Made by a program: the position numbers and the translations under genes. Below the pieces are notes generated by a model. The model made no database searches. It was not told the DNA's origin and was given only the letters and a program-made list of their open reading frames with translations. Shown piece by piece: positions 52,351 through 60,884 of a stretch of 64,000 bases of DNA (position 1 is its first letter; each line of letters opens with the position of its first letter). Source of the stretch: CADEDH01 sp039029735 (lineage in GTDB: Bacteria; Actinomycetota; Acidimicrobiia; Acidimicrobiales; SZUA-35); assembly GCA_039029735.1 (NCBI GenBank), contig JBCCFL010000014.1, positions 1 through 64,000 on the forward strand, in the 5' to 3' direction.

Positions 52351-53417
52351 TCCGACTACTCATCGCTGGCATGATCGCCTTCGCCGTCTCAGCGGTCCTC
52401 ACGAAGGTCCTGATCGACGTCTTGACCAGGAGCCGGCTGGGTCAGCCGATCCGTGAAGACGGGCCCCAGGGCCACCAGATCAAGGCCGGCACCCCGACCA
52501 TGGGCGGCCTGGCCATCGTGGCGGGTGCCCTCGGCGGCTACGGCATCAGCGAGATCATCGCCAACTTCACACCCGGCGTCACCTCGACGGTCACCCGTAG
52601 CGGCCTGTTGGTGATGGCCGCGATCGGGGCGGCGGGCCTCGTCGGGTTCCTCGACGACTGGATCAAGGTGCGCAGCGAGCGCAACCTGGGGCTCAACGCT
52701 CGGATGAAGACGGCTGGTCTTCTCGTGGTCGCCGTGATGTTCGCACTGCTGACGCTGTGGCTCACGCCCGTTCGCACGGAGCTGTCGTTCGCCCGCTTCG
52801 CCGCGCCAGGGTGGGATCTCGGCCCGTATCTGTGGGTGCTGTGGGCGGTGCTGCTCGTCTACGCCACGTCCAACGCGGTCAACCTCACTGATGGTCTCGA
52901 TGGGCTGGCGGCCGGGTCGGGCGCGTTTTCGTTCGCCGCCTACACACTGATCGGGTTCTGGATCTTCCGGCAGTCCACTGATCCGGTGGACATCTACGAG
53001 GTTCCGCACGCCCTGGACATCGCCGTCGTCTCGGTGGCGATGCTCGCCGCGTGCGCCGGCTTCTTGTGGTTCAACGCCGCGCCGGCCGAGATCTTCATGG
53101 GCGACACTGGGTCACTGGCGATCGGCACCGGGCTCGCCGCCCTGGCGCTCGTGACCAACACCCATTTCCTGCTGCCGATCATCGGTGGGGTGTACGTGCT
53201 CGAGACCACCTCGGTGATGCTCCAGGTGGCCTTCTTCAAGGCCAGCCGAGGCAAGCGCCTGTTCCGTATGGCCCCCATCCACCATCACTTCGAGTTGAGC
53301 GGGTGGCAGGAGACGAAGGTGATCATCCGCTTCTGGATGATCTCGGCCGGGCTGACCGCCGTGGGTCTCGGGCTGTTCTACGCCGACTGGCTCGCGGCAT
53401 CGGGGGCCAATCGGTGA
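52347..53417 (+). CDS. mraY: Phospho-MurNAc-pentapeptide transferase MraY
   Basis: 356 residues with about ten transmembrane helices. GTPTMGGLAIV, FLDDWIKVRSERNLGLNARMK in outline, the DNAVNLTDGLDGLAAG catalytic segment, AEIFMGDTGSLAIG and the loop MAPIHHHFELSGW are all conserved. It makes lipid I from UDP-MurNAc-pentapeptide and undecaprenyl phosphate. It overlaps murE and murD by 4 bp each. Confidence 0.97.
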   Translation: MIRLLIAGMIAFAVSAVLTKVLIDVLTRSRLGQPIREDGPQGHQIKAGTPTMGGLAIVAGALGGYGISEIIANFTPGVTSTVTRSGLLVMAAIGAAGLVGFLDDWIKVRSERNLGLNARMKTAGLLVVAVMFALLTLWLTPVRTELSFARFAAPGWDLGPYLWVLWAVLLVYATSNAVNLTDGLDGLAAGSGAFSFAAYTLIGFWIFRQSTDPVDIYEVPHALDIAVVSVAMLAACAGFLWFNAAPAEIFMGDTGSLAIGTGLAALALVTNTHFLLPIIGGVYVLETTSVMLQVAFFKASRGKRLFRMAPIHHHFELSGWQETKVIIRFWMISAGLTAVGLGLFYADWLAASGANR

Positions 53418-54784
53418 CCGACCGTCCCGCCACCGGCGATGACGTCGACCTCAGCGCTCCGCTGGTGGTCGGCTTCGGTGTGGTGGGACGCGCGCTCACG
53501 GCTGCACTCACCGCCAGGGGGATCCAGCCCGTCGTGATCGAGGATCGCCCCAGTGACGCCAGCCGGGAGGCGGCGGCCGCATCCGGCATCGACATGGTCG
53601 AGGCGCCCGAGTCAGCCGATCTCGACGCCCGTATTGGCCAGGCGTCGGTACTGCTGCCGAGCCCGGGCGTTCCCGATCACCACCCTGCCTTCGCCAGTGC
53701 GGCCACGTTCGGGTTGCCGGTCAGGAGCGAATTCGATCTGGCCCGAATGTGGGATGACCGACCGCTGGTCGCCATCACGGGAACCAACGGCAAGACCACC
53801 GTGACAACCATGGTGACCGACGCGCTCGATCGGTCGGGCATTGCGGCCGTGGCGGTTGGCAACACCGAGGTTCCACTTGTGACGGCCATCGACGACGCCT
53901 CCATCGAGGTGTTCGTGGTGGAGGCCTCGTCGTTCCGGCTCGGGCACTCGGCCTGCTTCAGCCCGAAGGTGGCCACCTGGCTGAACCTCGCCCCCGACCA
54001 CCTCGATGCCCACGCGTCCTACGAGGCCTACGTCGAGGCCAAGGCGGCGATCTGGGCGAACCTTCCGCCTGATGGCCTTGCTGTTGCCAACGCCGCCGAT
54101 CCCGTGGTGATGGCCCACCTGCCATCCGATCGGAGGGTGGAGCGCTTCGCACTCGACCCTTCGCTGCGGGCCGAATGGACCTGCCGCAATGGCACCGTGG
54201 TTGGCCCCGACGGACCGGTGGTGACCGTGGACGAACTCGTTCGGTCCCAGCCCCACGACATCGAGAACGCCCTCGCCGTCGCGGCCACCGCCAGCGCCGC
54301 GGGCGCAACGGGGGAGGGCATCGCCAGGGCGCTGGCCGCCTTCAGCGGGCTGCCCCACCGGGTGGAGCTGGTCGGGGAGTGGGGCGGGATCCGCTGGTTC
54401 AACGACTCCAAGGCCACGGTGCCCCAGGCCACGGAAGCGGCGATCGGCGGGTTCGAGTCGGTGGTGCTGTTGGCCGGCGGGCGCAACAAGGGCCTGGCGC
54501 TGGATGGCCTGCGCAACACGGTGCCGCCCGTGCGTCACGTGGTGGCAATGGGCGACGCCAGCGCGGAGGTCGCAGAGGTGTTCGAGGGGCTCGTCCCCGT
54601 CACCGCAGCCTCCTCGATGGAGGACGCAATCGCCATGGCCGACCATGCCGCTCAGACGGGCGATGTCGTACTACTGTCCCCGGGCTGCACCTCGTTTGAC
54701 TGGTATCCGAACTACGTCGAACGAGGGCTCGACTTCACACGGCTCGTGCGACGGCTCGCACAGGACAAAGTAGGGCGACCATGA
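53414..54784 (+). CDS. murD: UDP-MurNAc-L-Ala:D-Glu ligase MurD
   Basis: 456 residues. The N-terminal Rossmann part (VVGFGVVGRALTAAL) binds the UDP substrate; AITGTNGKTTVTTM is the ATP loop; NLAPDHLDAH and WFNDSKATVPQATEAAI follow, and LLSPGCTSFDWYPNYVERG marks the C-terminal domain, where the usual SFDQF reads SFDWY. GTG 53414 overlaps the mraY stop. It adds D-glutamate in the cytoplasm. Confidence 0.95.
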   Translation: MTDRPATGDDVDLSAPLVVGFGVVGRALTAALTARGIQPVVIEDRPSDASREAAAASGIDMVEAPESADLDARIGQASVLLPSPGVPDHHPAFASAATFGLPVRSEFDLARMWDDRPLVAITGTNGKTTVTTMVTDALDRSGIAAVAVGNTEVPLVTAIDDASIEVFVVEASSFRLGHSACFSPKVATWLNLAPDHLDAHASYEAYVEAKAAIWANLPPDGLAVANAADPVVMAHLPSDRRVERFALDPSLRAEWTCRNGTVVGPDGPVVTVDELVRSQPHDIENALAVAATASAAGATGEGIARALAAFSGLPHRVELVGEWGGIRWFNDSKATVPQATEAAIGGFESVVLLAGGRNKGLALDGLRNTVPPVRHVVAMGDASAEVAEVFEGLVPVTAASSMEDAIAMADHAAQTGDVVLLSPGCTSFDWYPNYVERGLDFTRLVRRLAQDKVGRP

Positions 54785-56529
54785 CTTCGACGATCGCGCG
54801 CCGCGGTTCCCGGCGGCCGTCTTCGGGCTCGACCACGCGTGGATCCTCCACCCGTGGTGGCACCGGTGCGAGATCGACACGCACCACGACGAACAAGACC
54901 AGGGCTCGCAAGGCCACGGTCAAGGCCTCGACCGCCCGCTCGGCGGCCGCCCGGTCGGCGCGCACCGGAGCCGCACCCAAGAAGGCGACGAAGAAGAAAA
55001 CCACGAAGAAGAAGGCCACCACCAAACGGGCCACGGCGAAGAAGGCCACCCGGGCGTCGACCAAGAGCACCGCGTCCCGCAAGAGCACCGCGACGAAGAC
55101 CACCCGCAAGAGCACCGCGTCCCGCAAGAGCACCGCGACGAAGACGACGAGGAAGAGCACCGCCAGGAAGGCGACGGCGCGCACGGGCACCACCCGGAAG
55201 AACACGGCCAAGAAGGCGACAGCGCGCAGGTCGTCCCCACCGAAGACCAGCACCACGACCCGCCGCCGACGCGACGACGAGGTGTCCGTCTCTGGCTTCA
55301 GCCGCACGCCGTCGCGCAAGACCGCCACCACCCGCACCCGTACGAGTTCGCGGACCAGGGCCGCCACCCGCGGACGCTGGTTCGGGCTGGGGCGCACCGC
55401 TCGGGCCCGACGCCGGCCAACGCCGGTGACCGACGCCGGCGAGCGCAACGCAGCGTTCCTCGCCGCCACCGTGCTCGGCCTCACCCTGTTCGGCCTCGTG
55501 ATGGTGCTCTCGGCGTCGTCGGTGTCGAGTCTGCACGTGCTCGAGGAGTCTGCGTTCTTCCAGTTCAAGCGCCAGCTCATGTGGGTGGGCCTCGGCCTCG
55601 TGGCGTTCATCGTGGCGAGTCGGATCGACTACCGGCTCCTGCAGCGCTTCGCCGGGCCGCTGCTCTTGATCTCCATTGCGCTGCTCTTCGCCCTCTTCAT
55701 CCCGGGGCTCGGTCACAACGTGAATGGCTCCACCCGATGGATCGTGATCGGCCCGGCCGTGGTGCAGCCAGCCGAGCTGGCGAAGTTCGTCTTCATCGTG
55801 TTCGTGGCCGATCTCCTCGCGCGGCGCGAGCGCCGGATGGATCACCCCGAACTCACGGTTCGACCGGTGATGCTGGTGCTTGCCCTGCTGTCGGGTCTGA
55901 TGATCCTCCAGCCGAAGCTGGGCACCCCGATCATTCTCGGCGGCGTGGCCCTGCTGATGCTCTTCGTCGCTGGCGCTCGGCTCAACAGCCTGCTCGCCTG
56001 GTGCGCCACCGCCGTCGTCGCCGCCAGCCTGGCTGCCTACGCGGCGCCGTACCGGCGTGACCGGATCCTTGCCTTCATCAATCCGTGGGACGACCCGCAG
56101 GGCATCGGGCTGCAGTCGATCCAGAGCCAGCTCGGGATTGCGTCGGGTGGGTTGTTCGGCGTCGGCCTCGGTGCCGGCCGGGCAAAGTGGGGCTTCCTGC
56201 CCTTCGCCGACACCGACTTCATCTTCGCGATCGTGGCCGAGGAAGTCGGCCTCATCGGGGCGAGCGCCCTCATCAGCGGCTTCCTCCTGATCGCCTGGTT
56301 CGGTTTCCGCGCCGCCCTGTCCGCCCCCGATCGCTTCGGCATGCTGTTGGCCACCGGAATCACCTCGTGGCTCCTCGTCCAGGCCTTCATGAACATCGGC
56401 ATGGTGCTTGGGGTCATGCCGATCACGGGTGAGCCACTTCCCTTCGTGTCCGCCGGGGGGTCGAGCCTCGTCACGACCCTTGCCGCCGCCGGTTTCCTGA
56501 CGAATGTGGCCCGGAGAGCCCGCGCATGA
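54781..56529 (+). CDS. ftsW: FtsW septal glycosyltransferase with a histone-H1-like N-terminal tail
   Basis: 582 residues; usual FtsW is 380-520. Residues of about 222-580 are a normal SEDS protein with ten or so membrane helices, VNGSTRWI, and the C-terminal FVSAGGSSLVTTLAAAGFL. The first 215 residues are low-complexity Lys/Arg/Ala/Thr/Ser with KKATKKK, KSTATKTTRK and similar words: about 68 basic and 3 acidic residues by hand count. This looks like histone H1 or the AlgP/HU tails of bacteria. The tail is in frame with no stop, begins with an ATGA overlap to murD, and would otherwise leave a 645-bp gap in a gap-free cluster. An alternative GTG at 55426 would give a normal FtsW but lacks a ribosome site. 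FtsW polymerises septal glycan strands. Confidence 0.93.
   Translation: MTSTIARRGSRRPSSGSTTRGSSTRGGTGARSTRTTTNKTRARKATVKASTARSAAARSARTGAAPKKATKKKTTKKKATTKRATAKKATRASTKSTASRKSTATKTTRKSTASRKSTATKTTRKSTARKATARTGTTRKNTAKKATARRSSPPKTSTTTRRRRDDEVSVSGFSRTPSRKTATTRTRTSSRTRAATRGRWFGLGRTARARRRPTPVTDAGERNAAFLAATVLGLTLFGLVMVLSASSVSSLHVLEESAFFQFKRQLMWVGLGLVAFIVASRIDYRLLQRFAGPLLLISIALLFALFIPGLGHNVNGSTRWIVIGPAVVQPAELAKFVFIVFVADLLARRERRMDHPELTVRPVMLVLALLSGLMILQPKLGTPIILGGVALLMLFVAGARLNSLLAWCATAVVAASLAAYAAPYRRDRILAFINPWDDPQGIGLQSIQSQLGIASGGLFGVGLGAGRAKWGFLPFADTDFIFAIVAEEVGLIGASALISGFLLIAWFGFRAALSAPDRFGMLLATGITSWLLVQAFMNIGMVLGVMPITGEPLPFVSAGGSSLVTTLAAAGFLTNVARRARA
55063..55152 (+). repeat. 45-bp tandem duplication inside the ftsW tail
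   Basis: Two near-identical 45-bp units (55063-55107 and 55108-55152) encode KSTASRKSTATKTTR twice. Being in frame, slippage here would lengthen or shorten the basic tail in 15-residue steps without breaking ftsW. Confidence 0.9.
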
Positions 56530-57668
56530 GCAGCCGCAAGATCGTCATCACCGGAGGTGGCACTGCAGGCCACACCAACCCGGGTATCGCCGTGGCCGAG
56601 GCACTCGTGGCCCGCGGCTGGCCTCGCGAGGCCGTGCACTTCGTCGGCGGCAAACGCGGGAACGAGTCGACGCTCGTCCCAGCAGCCGGGTTCTCGATCG
56701 ACCTGTTGTCGGGGCGGGGGATCGAACGCAAGATCTCAGCCCGAAGCGTCACCGCAGTGCTCGGCCTCGTCGCTGGCCTGGGCCAGGGCTTCTGGTACGT
56801 GCTCACCAAGCGGCCTGCCGCCGTGCTTTGCCTGGGTGGGTACGCAGCGTTCGCCGTGTCGATGGCGGCAGTCCTGCTGCGGGTGCCGGTCGTCGTCACC
56901 GAACAGAATGCTCGGGCCAGTGCGGTCAATCGTCTGATCGGCCGGTGGACCCGGGTGAATGCCCTTCCGTTCCCCGACACCGATCTGCCCAATGGCGAGC
57001 TCACCGGCAACCCGACGCTGGCCGCAGTGGTCGACGCCGTACGAGCCGCCGAGCGCGACGAGGCTCGCCGCCAGCTCGACCTCCCGCTCGATCGGGTGGT
57101 GGTGGCGGTCTGGTCGGGTTCGCTCGGCGCCGCCAGCGTGAATCGGGCCACCAGGGCGCTCGCCGCCCGCTGGGCGGATCGGGGCGATGTGTCGATCCGT
57201 CATGTCGTTGGGCGACGGGACTGGCCCGACTACCAGAACCCGCCCGAGTCAGTCGCCACCGCAGCCGACGGCCTGCACTACCAGTTGATCGAGTACGAGA
57301 ACCAGATGCCGCTCCTGCTCACGGCCGCCGATCTCGCCATCTGCCGTTCCGGGGCATCCACCGTGGCCGAGCTCGCCATCGCGGGCCTCCCGACTGTGCT
57401 GGTGCCCCTGCCCGGGGCTCCCCGGGATCATCAGACCGCCAACTCGGCCGAACTGGTCGAGGCTGGTGGTGCCGTGCTCGTGCCCGACGGCGAGTTGTCA
57501 CCCGAGCGGCTGGCGAGCGAACTGGAGCCGCTCCTCGTCGACGCCGATCGCCGCGCGGTGATGCGAGCTGCAGCAGCCAGTGTGGCCCGGCCCGACGCTG
57601 CCCTGGCCGTGGCCGACCTTCTGCTCGATGCCGCCGGAGCGGCCCCGGCGGTGGAGGCGGCATCGTGA
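56526..57668 (+). CDS. murG: UDP-GlcNAc:lipid I transferase MurG
   Basis: 380 residues of the GT-B fold. ITGGGTAGHTNPGIAVAEAL is the N-terminal glycine-rich loop, with LGGYAAFAV, VTEQNARASAVNRL and the C-terminal ICRSGASTVAELAIAGLPTVLVPLPGAPRDHQTANS in outline. It converts lipid I to lipid II on the inner membrane face. It overlaps ftsW and murC by 4 bp each. Confidence 0.96.
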   Translation: MSSRKIVITGGGTAGHTNPGIAVAEALVARGWPREAVHFVGGKRGNESTLVPAAGFSIDLLSGRGIERKISARSVTAVLGLVAGLGQGFWYVLTKRPAAVLCLGGYAAFAVSMAAVLLRVPVVVTEQNARASAVNRLIGRWTRVNALPFPDTDLPNGELTGNPTLAAVVDAVRAAERDEARRQLDLPLDRVVVAVWSGSLGAASVNRATRALAARWADRGDVSIRHVVGRRDWPDYQNPPESVATAADGLHYQLIEYENQMPLLLTAADLAICRSGASTVAELAIAGLPTVLVPLPGAPRDHQTANSAELVEAGGAVLVPDGELSPERLASELEPLLVDADRRAVMRAAAASVARPDAALAVADLLLDAAGAAPAVEAAS

Positions 57669-59044
57669 CCGAGGCGCTCGATCTGAACTCGTCGCGGGCG
57701 ATCCACATCATCGGAATCGGCGGCTCTGGCATGAGTGCGATCGCCGAGATTCTGCACGGCACTGGTCACCGGGTGACCGGCTCGGACCTCAACGGCTCGG
57801 TGGTGGTCGATCGCCTGATCGCCGCCGGCGTGCCCGTCACTGTCGGTCACGCCGCCGAGAACGTGGGCGATGCCGATCTCGTCACGCACTCCACGGCCAT
57901 CCCGGCCCACAACCCCGAGATGGTGGCGGCCAACGAGCGCGGTTTGCCCGTGCTGCGTCGAGCCGAGGTGCTCGCCGCCATCACCCGAGCCTGGCGCACC
58001 GTGTCGGTCGCCGGCACACACGGCAAGACCACCACGTCGGCCATGCTCACGGCCGCCCTGCAGGGCAGCGGTCTCGACCCTGCATTCATCGTTGGCGGCG
58101 ATCTGAAGGATCTCGATCGTGGAGCTGCGGTCGGTGCCGACCCGATCCTCGTGGTCGAGGCCGACGAGAGCGACGGCACCTTCATCGAACTCGACTCCCA
58201 CGGCGTGATCGTCACCAACGTGGAGCCCGATCATCTCGAGCACTACGGCGGATTCGACGCGCTGCGTGATGCGTTCCGGCAGTTCGTCACCGAGGCCGAC
58301 GGGCCACGGGTGGTCTGCCTCGACGATCCTGGCGCGGCCGAGTTGGCGGCCATGGTGGAGTGCGAGACCTACGGCACCACCGAGGGCGCCACCTGGCGCA
58401 TTGTCGACCCGGCGCCCACACCCGACGGGATCGGCATCACCGTCGAGGGGCCAGCGGGCGTCGTACGCCTCGCCCTGCGCCAGCCCGGGATGCACAACGC
58501 CCGCAACGCCACAGCCGCGCTGGCCATGGCCGTTGCCGTCGGTGCCGAGGTGAATGCCGCCGCCGACGCTCTCAGCAGTTTCGGCGGTGTCGGCCGGCGC
58601 TTCGAACGGCGGGGGAGCGCGGCCGGCGTCGACCTCGTCGACGACTACGCCCACCTTCCCACCGAGGTCGAGGCCGCCATCGCCGCCGCCCGCAGCCTCG
58701 ATCCGGGGCGACTCGTTGCGGTGTTCCAGCCGCATCGCTACAGCCGCACCGAGCAGTTGTGGTCCACCTTCGGCGACGCCTTCGTCGATGCTGACGTGCT
58801 CATCGTCACCGGCATCTACTCCTCGGGCGAGGCGCCGCGGCCTGGTATCACCGGTGATCTCGTGGCCGACGTGGTGCGCGCTGGCCACCCCGACGCCGAC
58901 GTGCGATACGTGGCAACCCTCGATGGCGTTGTCGACGAGCTCGCGACCGAGTTGCGGGCCGGCGACCTGTGCATCACCCTCGGCGCCGGCGACCTCACCA
59001 CCATTCCCGATCGCGTGCTCGCAGCACTGGAGGCTCGCGGGTGA
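57665..59044 (+). CDS. murC: UDP-MurNAc:L-alanine ligase MurC
   Basis: 459 residues. IHIIGIGGSGMSAIAEIL is the UDP-binding loop, VAGTHGKTTTSAM the ATP loop, ADESDGTF, NVEPDHLEHYG and DDYAHLPTEV are conserved (the last usually reads DDYGHHP). It attaches the first amino acid of the wall peptide. GTG 57665 overlaps the murG stop; the murB start overlaps its end. The frame stays open far upstream in murG, but out of phase with any homology. Confidence 0.95.
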   Translation: MTEALDLNSSRAIHIIGIGGSGMSAIAEILHGTGHRVTGSDLNGSVVVDRLIAAGVPVTVGHAAENVGDADLVTHSTAIPAHNPEMVAANERGLPVLRRAEVLAAITRAWRTVSVAGTHGKTTTSAMLTAALQGSGLDPAFIVGGDLKDLDRGAAVGADPILVVEADESDGTFIELDSHGVIVTNVEPDHLEHYGGFDALRDAFRQFVTEADGPRVVCLDDPGAAELAAMVECETYGTTEGATWRIVDPAPTPDGIGITVEGPAGVVRLALRQPGMHNARNATAALAMAVAVGAEVNAAADALSSFGGVGRRFERRGSAAGVDLVDDYAHLPTEVEAAIAAARSLDPGRLVAVFQPHRYSRTEQLWSTFGDAFVDADVLIVTGIYSSGEAPRPGITGDLVADVVRAGHPDADVRYVATLDGVVDELATELRAGDLCITLGAGDLTTIPDRVLAALEARG

Positions 59045-59988
59045 TCGAGCCGGGGTCCGCCTCGATCGAGCGGCTCGTTGCCGAGGCCGAGCGGCTGCTC
59101 GGCCCTCGCGTTGGCCGTGACGTGCCGCTCGGGCCGATGTGCACCTATCGGGTGGGTGGAGATGCAGCGGTGGCGTTGATCGTCGAGAGCGACCACGACC
59201 TCGATCTGGCGGCGGATCTGCTGGCCGACAACCCCGTGCCTGTGCTCGTCATCGGCCGGGGGTCGAACCTGCTCGTGTCCGATCGGGGCTTTCCCGGCCT
59301 CGTGATCGTGCTCGGCGAGCCCTTCGCCGAGATCGAGGTCGACCCGGATGGGGCCACCATTACCGCCGGCGGGGCGGCACTGCTGCCCGTCGTGGCCCGC
59401 CGAACCGCTGCTGCGGGCCTCACCGGCTTCGAGTGGGCGGTCGGCGTGCCGGGCTCGATCGGTGGTGCCGTGCGCATGAACGCCGGAGGCCACGGATCCG
59501 ACGTGGCGGCCAACCTCGATCACGTCGAGATCTACGATCTGCGTGCTCGCCAGAGGATCATCCGGCCCGCCGACTCGTTGGCCCTGGCCTACCGGCAGTC
59601 GGCGGTGGCCGCCCACGAGGTGGTGCTGTCGGCGACGTTCGCCCTCGAATCGGGTGACGCCGAGCGCTCGCAGGCCGAGATCTCCGAGATCGTGCGGTGG
59701 CGTAGAGCAAACCAGCCCGGCGGTCAGAACGCCGGCAGCGTGTTCACCAACCCGCCGGGCGATTCTGCCGGGCGCATGATCGACGCCGCAGGGCTGAAGG
59801 GATTCCGCATCGGCACTGCGGAGGTGTCGCCCAAGCACGCCAACTTCATCCAGGCCGATCCCGGTGGTTCGGCCGACGACGTCCACGCCGTCATCACGGA
59901 GATCATCCGCCAGATCGAGGCGTTGCACGGCATCGAGTTGCATCCCGAGAATCTCCTCATCGGGTTCGACGCCGAGGGGGCGCCATGA
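59041..59988 (+). CDS. murB: UDP-N-acetylenolpyruvoylglucosamine reductase MurB
   Basis: 315 residues. FAD-binding IGRGSNLLVSD, GVPGSIGGAVRMNAGGHG, YRQSAVAA, and the catalytic segment GQNAGSVFTNP with the proton-donor Ser, then AGLKGFRIGTAEVSPKHANFI. It completes UDP-MurNAc synthesis. GTG 59041 overlaps the murC stop by 4 bp; ftsQ overlaps its end. Confidence 0.95.
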   Translation: MIEPGSASIERLVAEAERLLGPRVGRDVPLGPMCTYRVGGDAAVALIVESDHDLDLAADLLADNPVPVLVIGRGSNLLVSDRGFPGLVIVLGEPFAEIEVDPDGATITAGGAALLPVVARRTAAAGLTGFEWAVGVPGSIGGAVRMNAGGHGSDVAANLDHVEIYDLRARQRIIRPADSLALAYRQSAVAAHEVVLSATFALESGDAERSQAEISEIVRWRRANQPGGQNAGSVFTNPPGDSAGRMIDAAGLKGFRIGTAEVSPKHANFIQADPGGSADDVHAVITEIIRQIEALHGIELHPENLLIGFDAEGAP

Positions 59989-60818
59989 CCGCCACCCGTT
60001 CCCGCCCTCGATCGCGGAACCGCCCCGTCGAGCCGAAGTTCGCGGCCCGCCGCCGCCAGGTGGCCCGCAGCCGGCGCTACCGGCGCCTGTGGGCGGTTGG
60101 TGCGCTCACCATGCTCGCCTCGCTCGGGCTCGGTGCGATCGCCGCTGCGAACTCCCCGTGGTTCGACGTCGAAGCAGTGGAGGTGGTGGGCGTGACGCGG
60201 GCCAATCCCCAGCACATCGTCACCGCGTCGGGAATCGAACGGGGCCAGCCGCTGGTCGACATCGATCCCGAGCGTGTGGTCGCCGACGTATCCCTGGTGC
60301 CCTACATCGGCACGGTGGACGTGGCTCGTCAGTGGCAGGGCACGGTTCGCATCACCGTCACCGAGCGCATCGGGGTCGCGATGCTTCAGGCCGGATCGAA
60401 GTGGGTGCTGGTCGACGTCACCGGACGGCAGCTCGAGTTGCTCGACGTCGCCCCCGAGGTGTCGGTACCGATCGAAGGCGTCGAGGCCTCCGGCGTTCCC
60501 GGCCAGCAGGTATCGGTCGAGGCGCAGGGCGCGGTCGACGTGTTGATGGCAATGGGCCCCGACCTCGCTGCGGCCAGCCGTGCGATCGTGCACGACGACG
60601 CCGAGGGGCTCACCGTCGAGCTCGCAGCCGGGGGTCGGGTGGTGATGGGCGACGCCGCCGATCTGGACGCCAAGCTGGTCGCCACGCAGACCATGTTGAC
60701 CCAGGTCGATCTGACCTGTCTCGACCGCATCGACGTACGGGTACCGTCGGCTCCCACGCTGCGTCGCCTCGCCGCCACCGACGGGGAAGAACCCGGAGGA
60801 GAAGCGGGTGGCTGCTAA
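59985..60818 (+). CDS. ftsQ: Division protein FtsQ
   Basis: 277 residues: a very basic cytoplasmic N-terminus of about 35 residues, one transmembrane helix (AVGALTMLASLGLGAIAAAN), then a POTRA domain (WFDVEAVEVVGVTRANPQHIVTASGI in outline) and the FtsQ/DivIB domain. It scaffolds the divisome with FtsL. Its last codons hold the probable ftsZ promoter. Confidence 0.93.
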   Translation: MTATRSRPRSRNRPVEPKFAARRRQVARSRRYRRLWAVGALTMLASLGLGAIAAANSPWFDVEAVEVVGVTRANPQHIVTASGIERGQPLVDIDPERVVADVSLVPYIGTVDVARQWQGTVRITVTERIGVAMLQAGSKWVLVDVTGRQLELLDVAPEVSVPIEGVEASGVPGQQVSVEAQGAVDVLMAMGPDLAAASRAIVHDDAEGLTVELAAGGRVVMGDAADLDAKLVATQTMLTQVDLTCLDRIDVRVPSAPTLRRLAATDGEEPGGEAGGC

Positions 60819-60821
60819 TGT
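60816..60821 (+). promoter_or_regulatory. Candidate internal promoter for ftsZ
   Basis: TGCTAATGT is an extended -10 (TGn TAATGT) at the end of ftsQ. A transcript from it would begin near the in-frame ATG at 60828 (6 nt after the box) and run 57 nt to the ATG at 60885. Confidence 0.5.
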
Positions 60822-60884
60822 GATTCGATGCTTCGGGCCCGCCTGGCCCGTCGCAGCCACGGACGGCAGAGGACGCCAGATCCC

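Noticed and set aside
55426..56529. A shorter FtsW starting at GTG 55426
   Set aside because: No ribosome site is visible, and this would leave a 645-bp stop-free gap in a cluster where the genes overlap.
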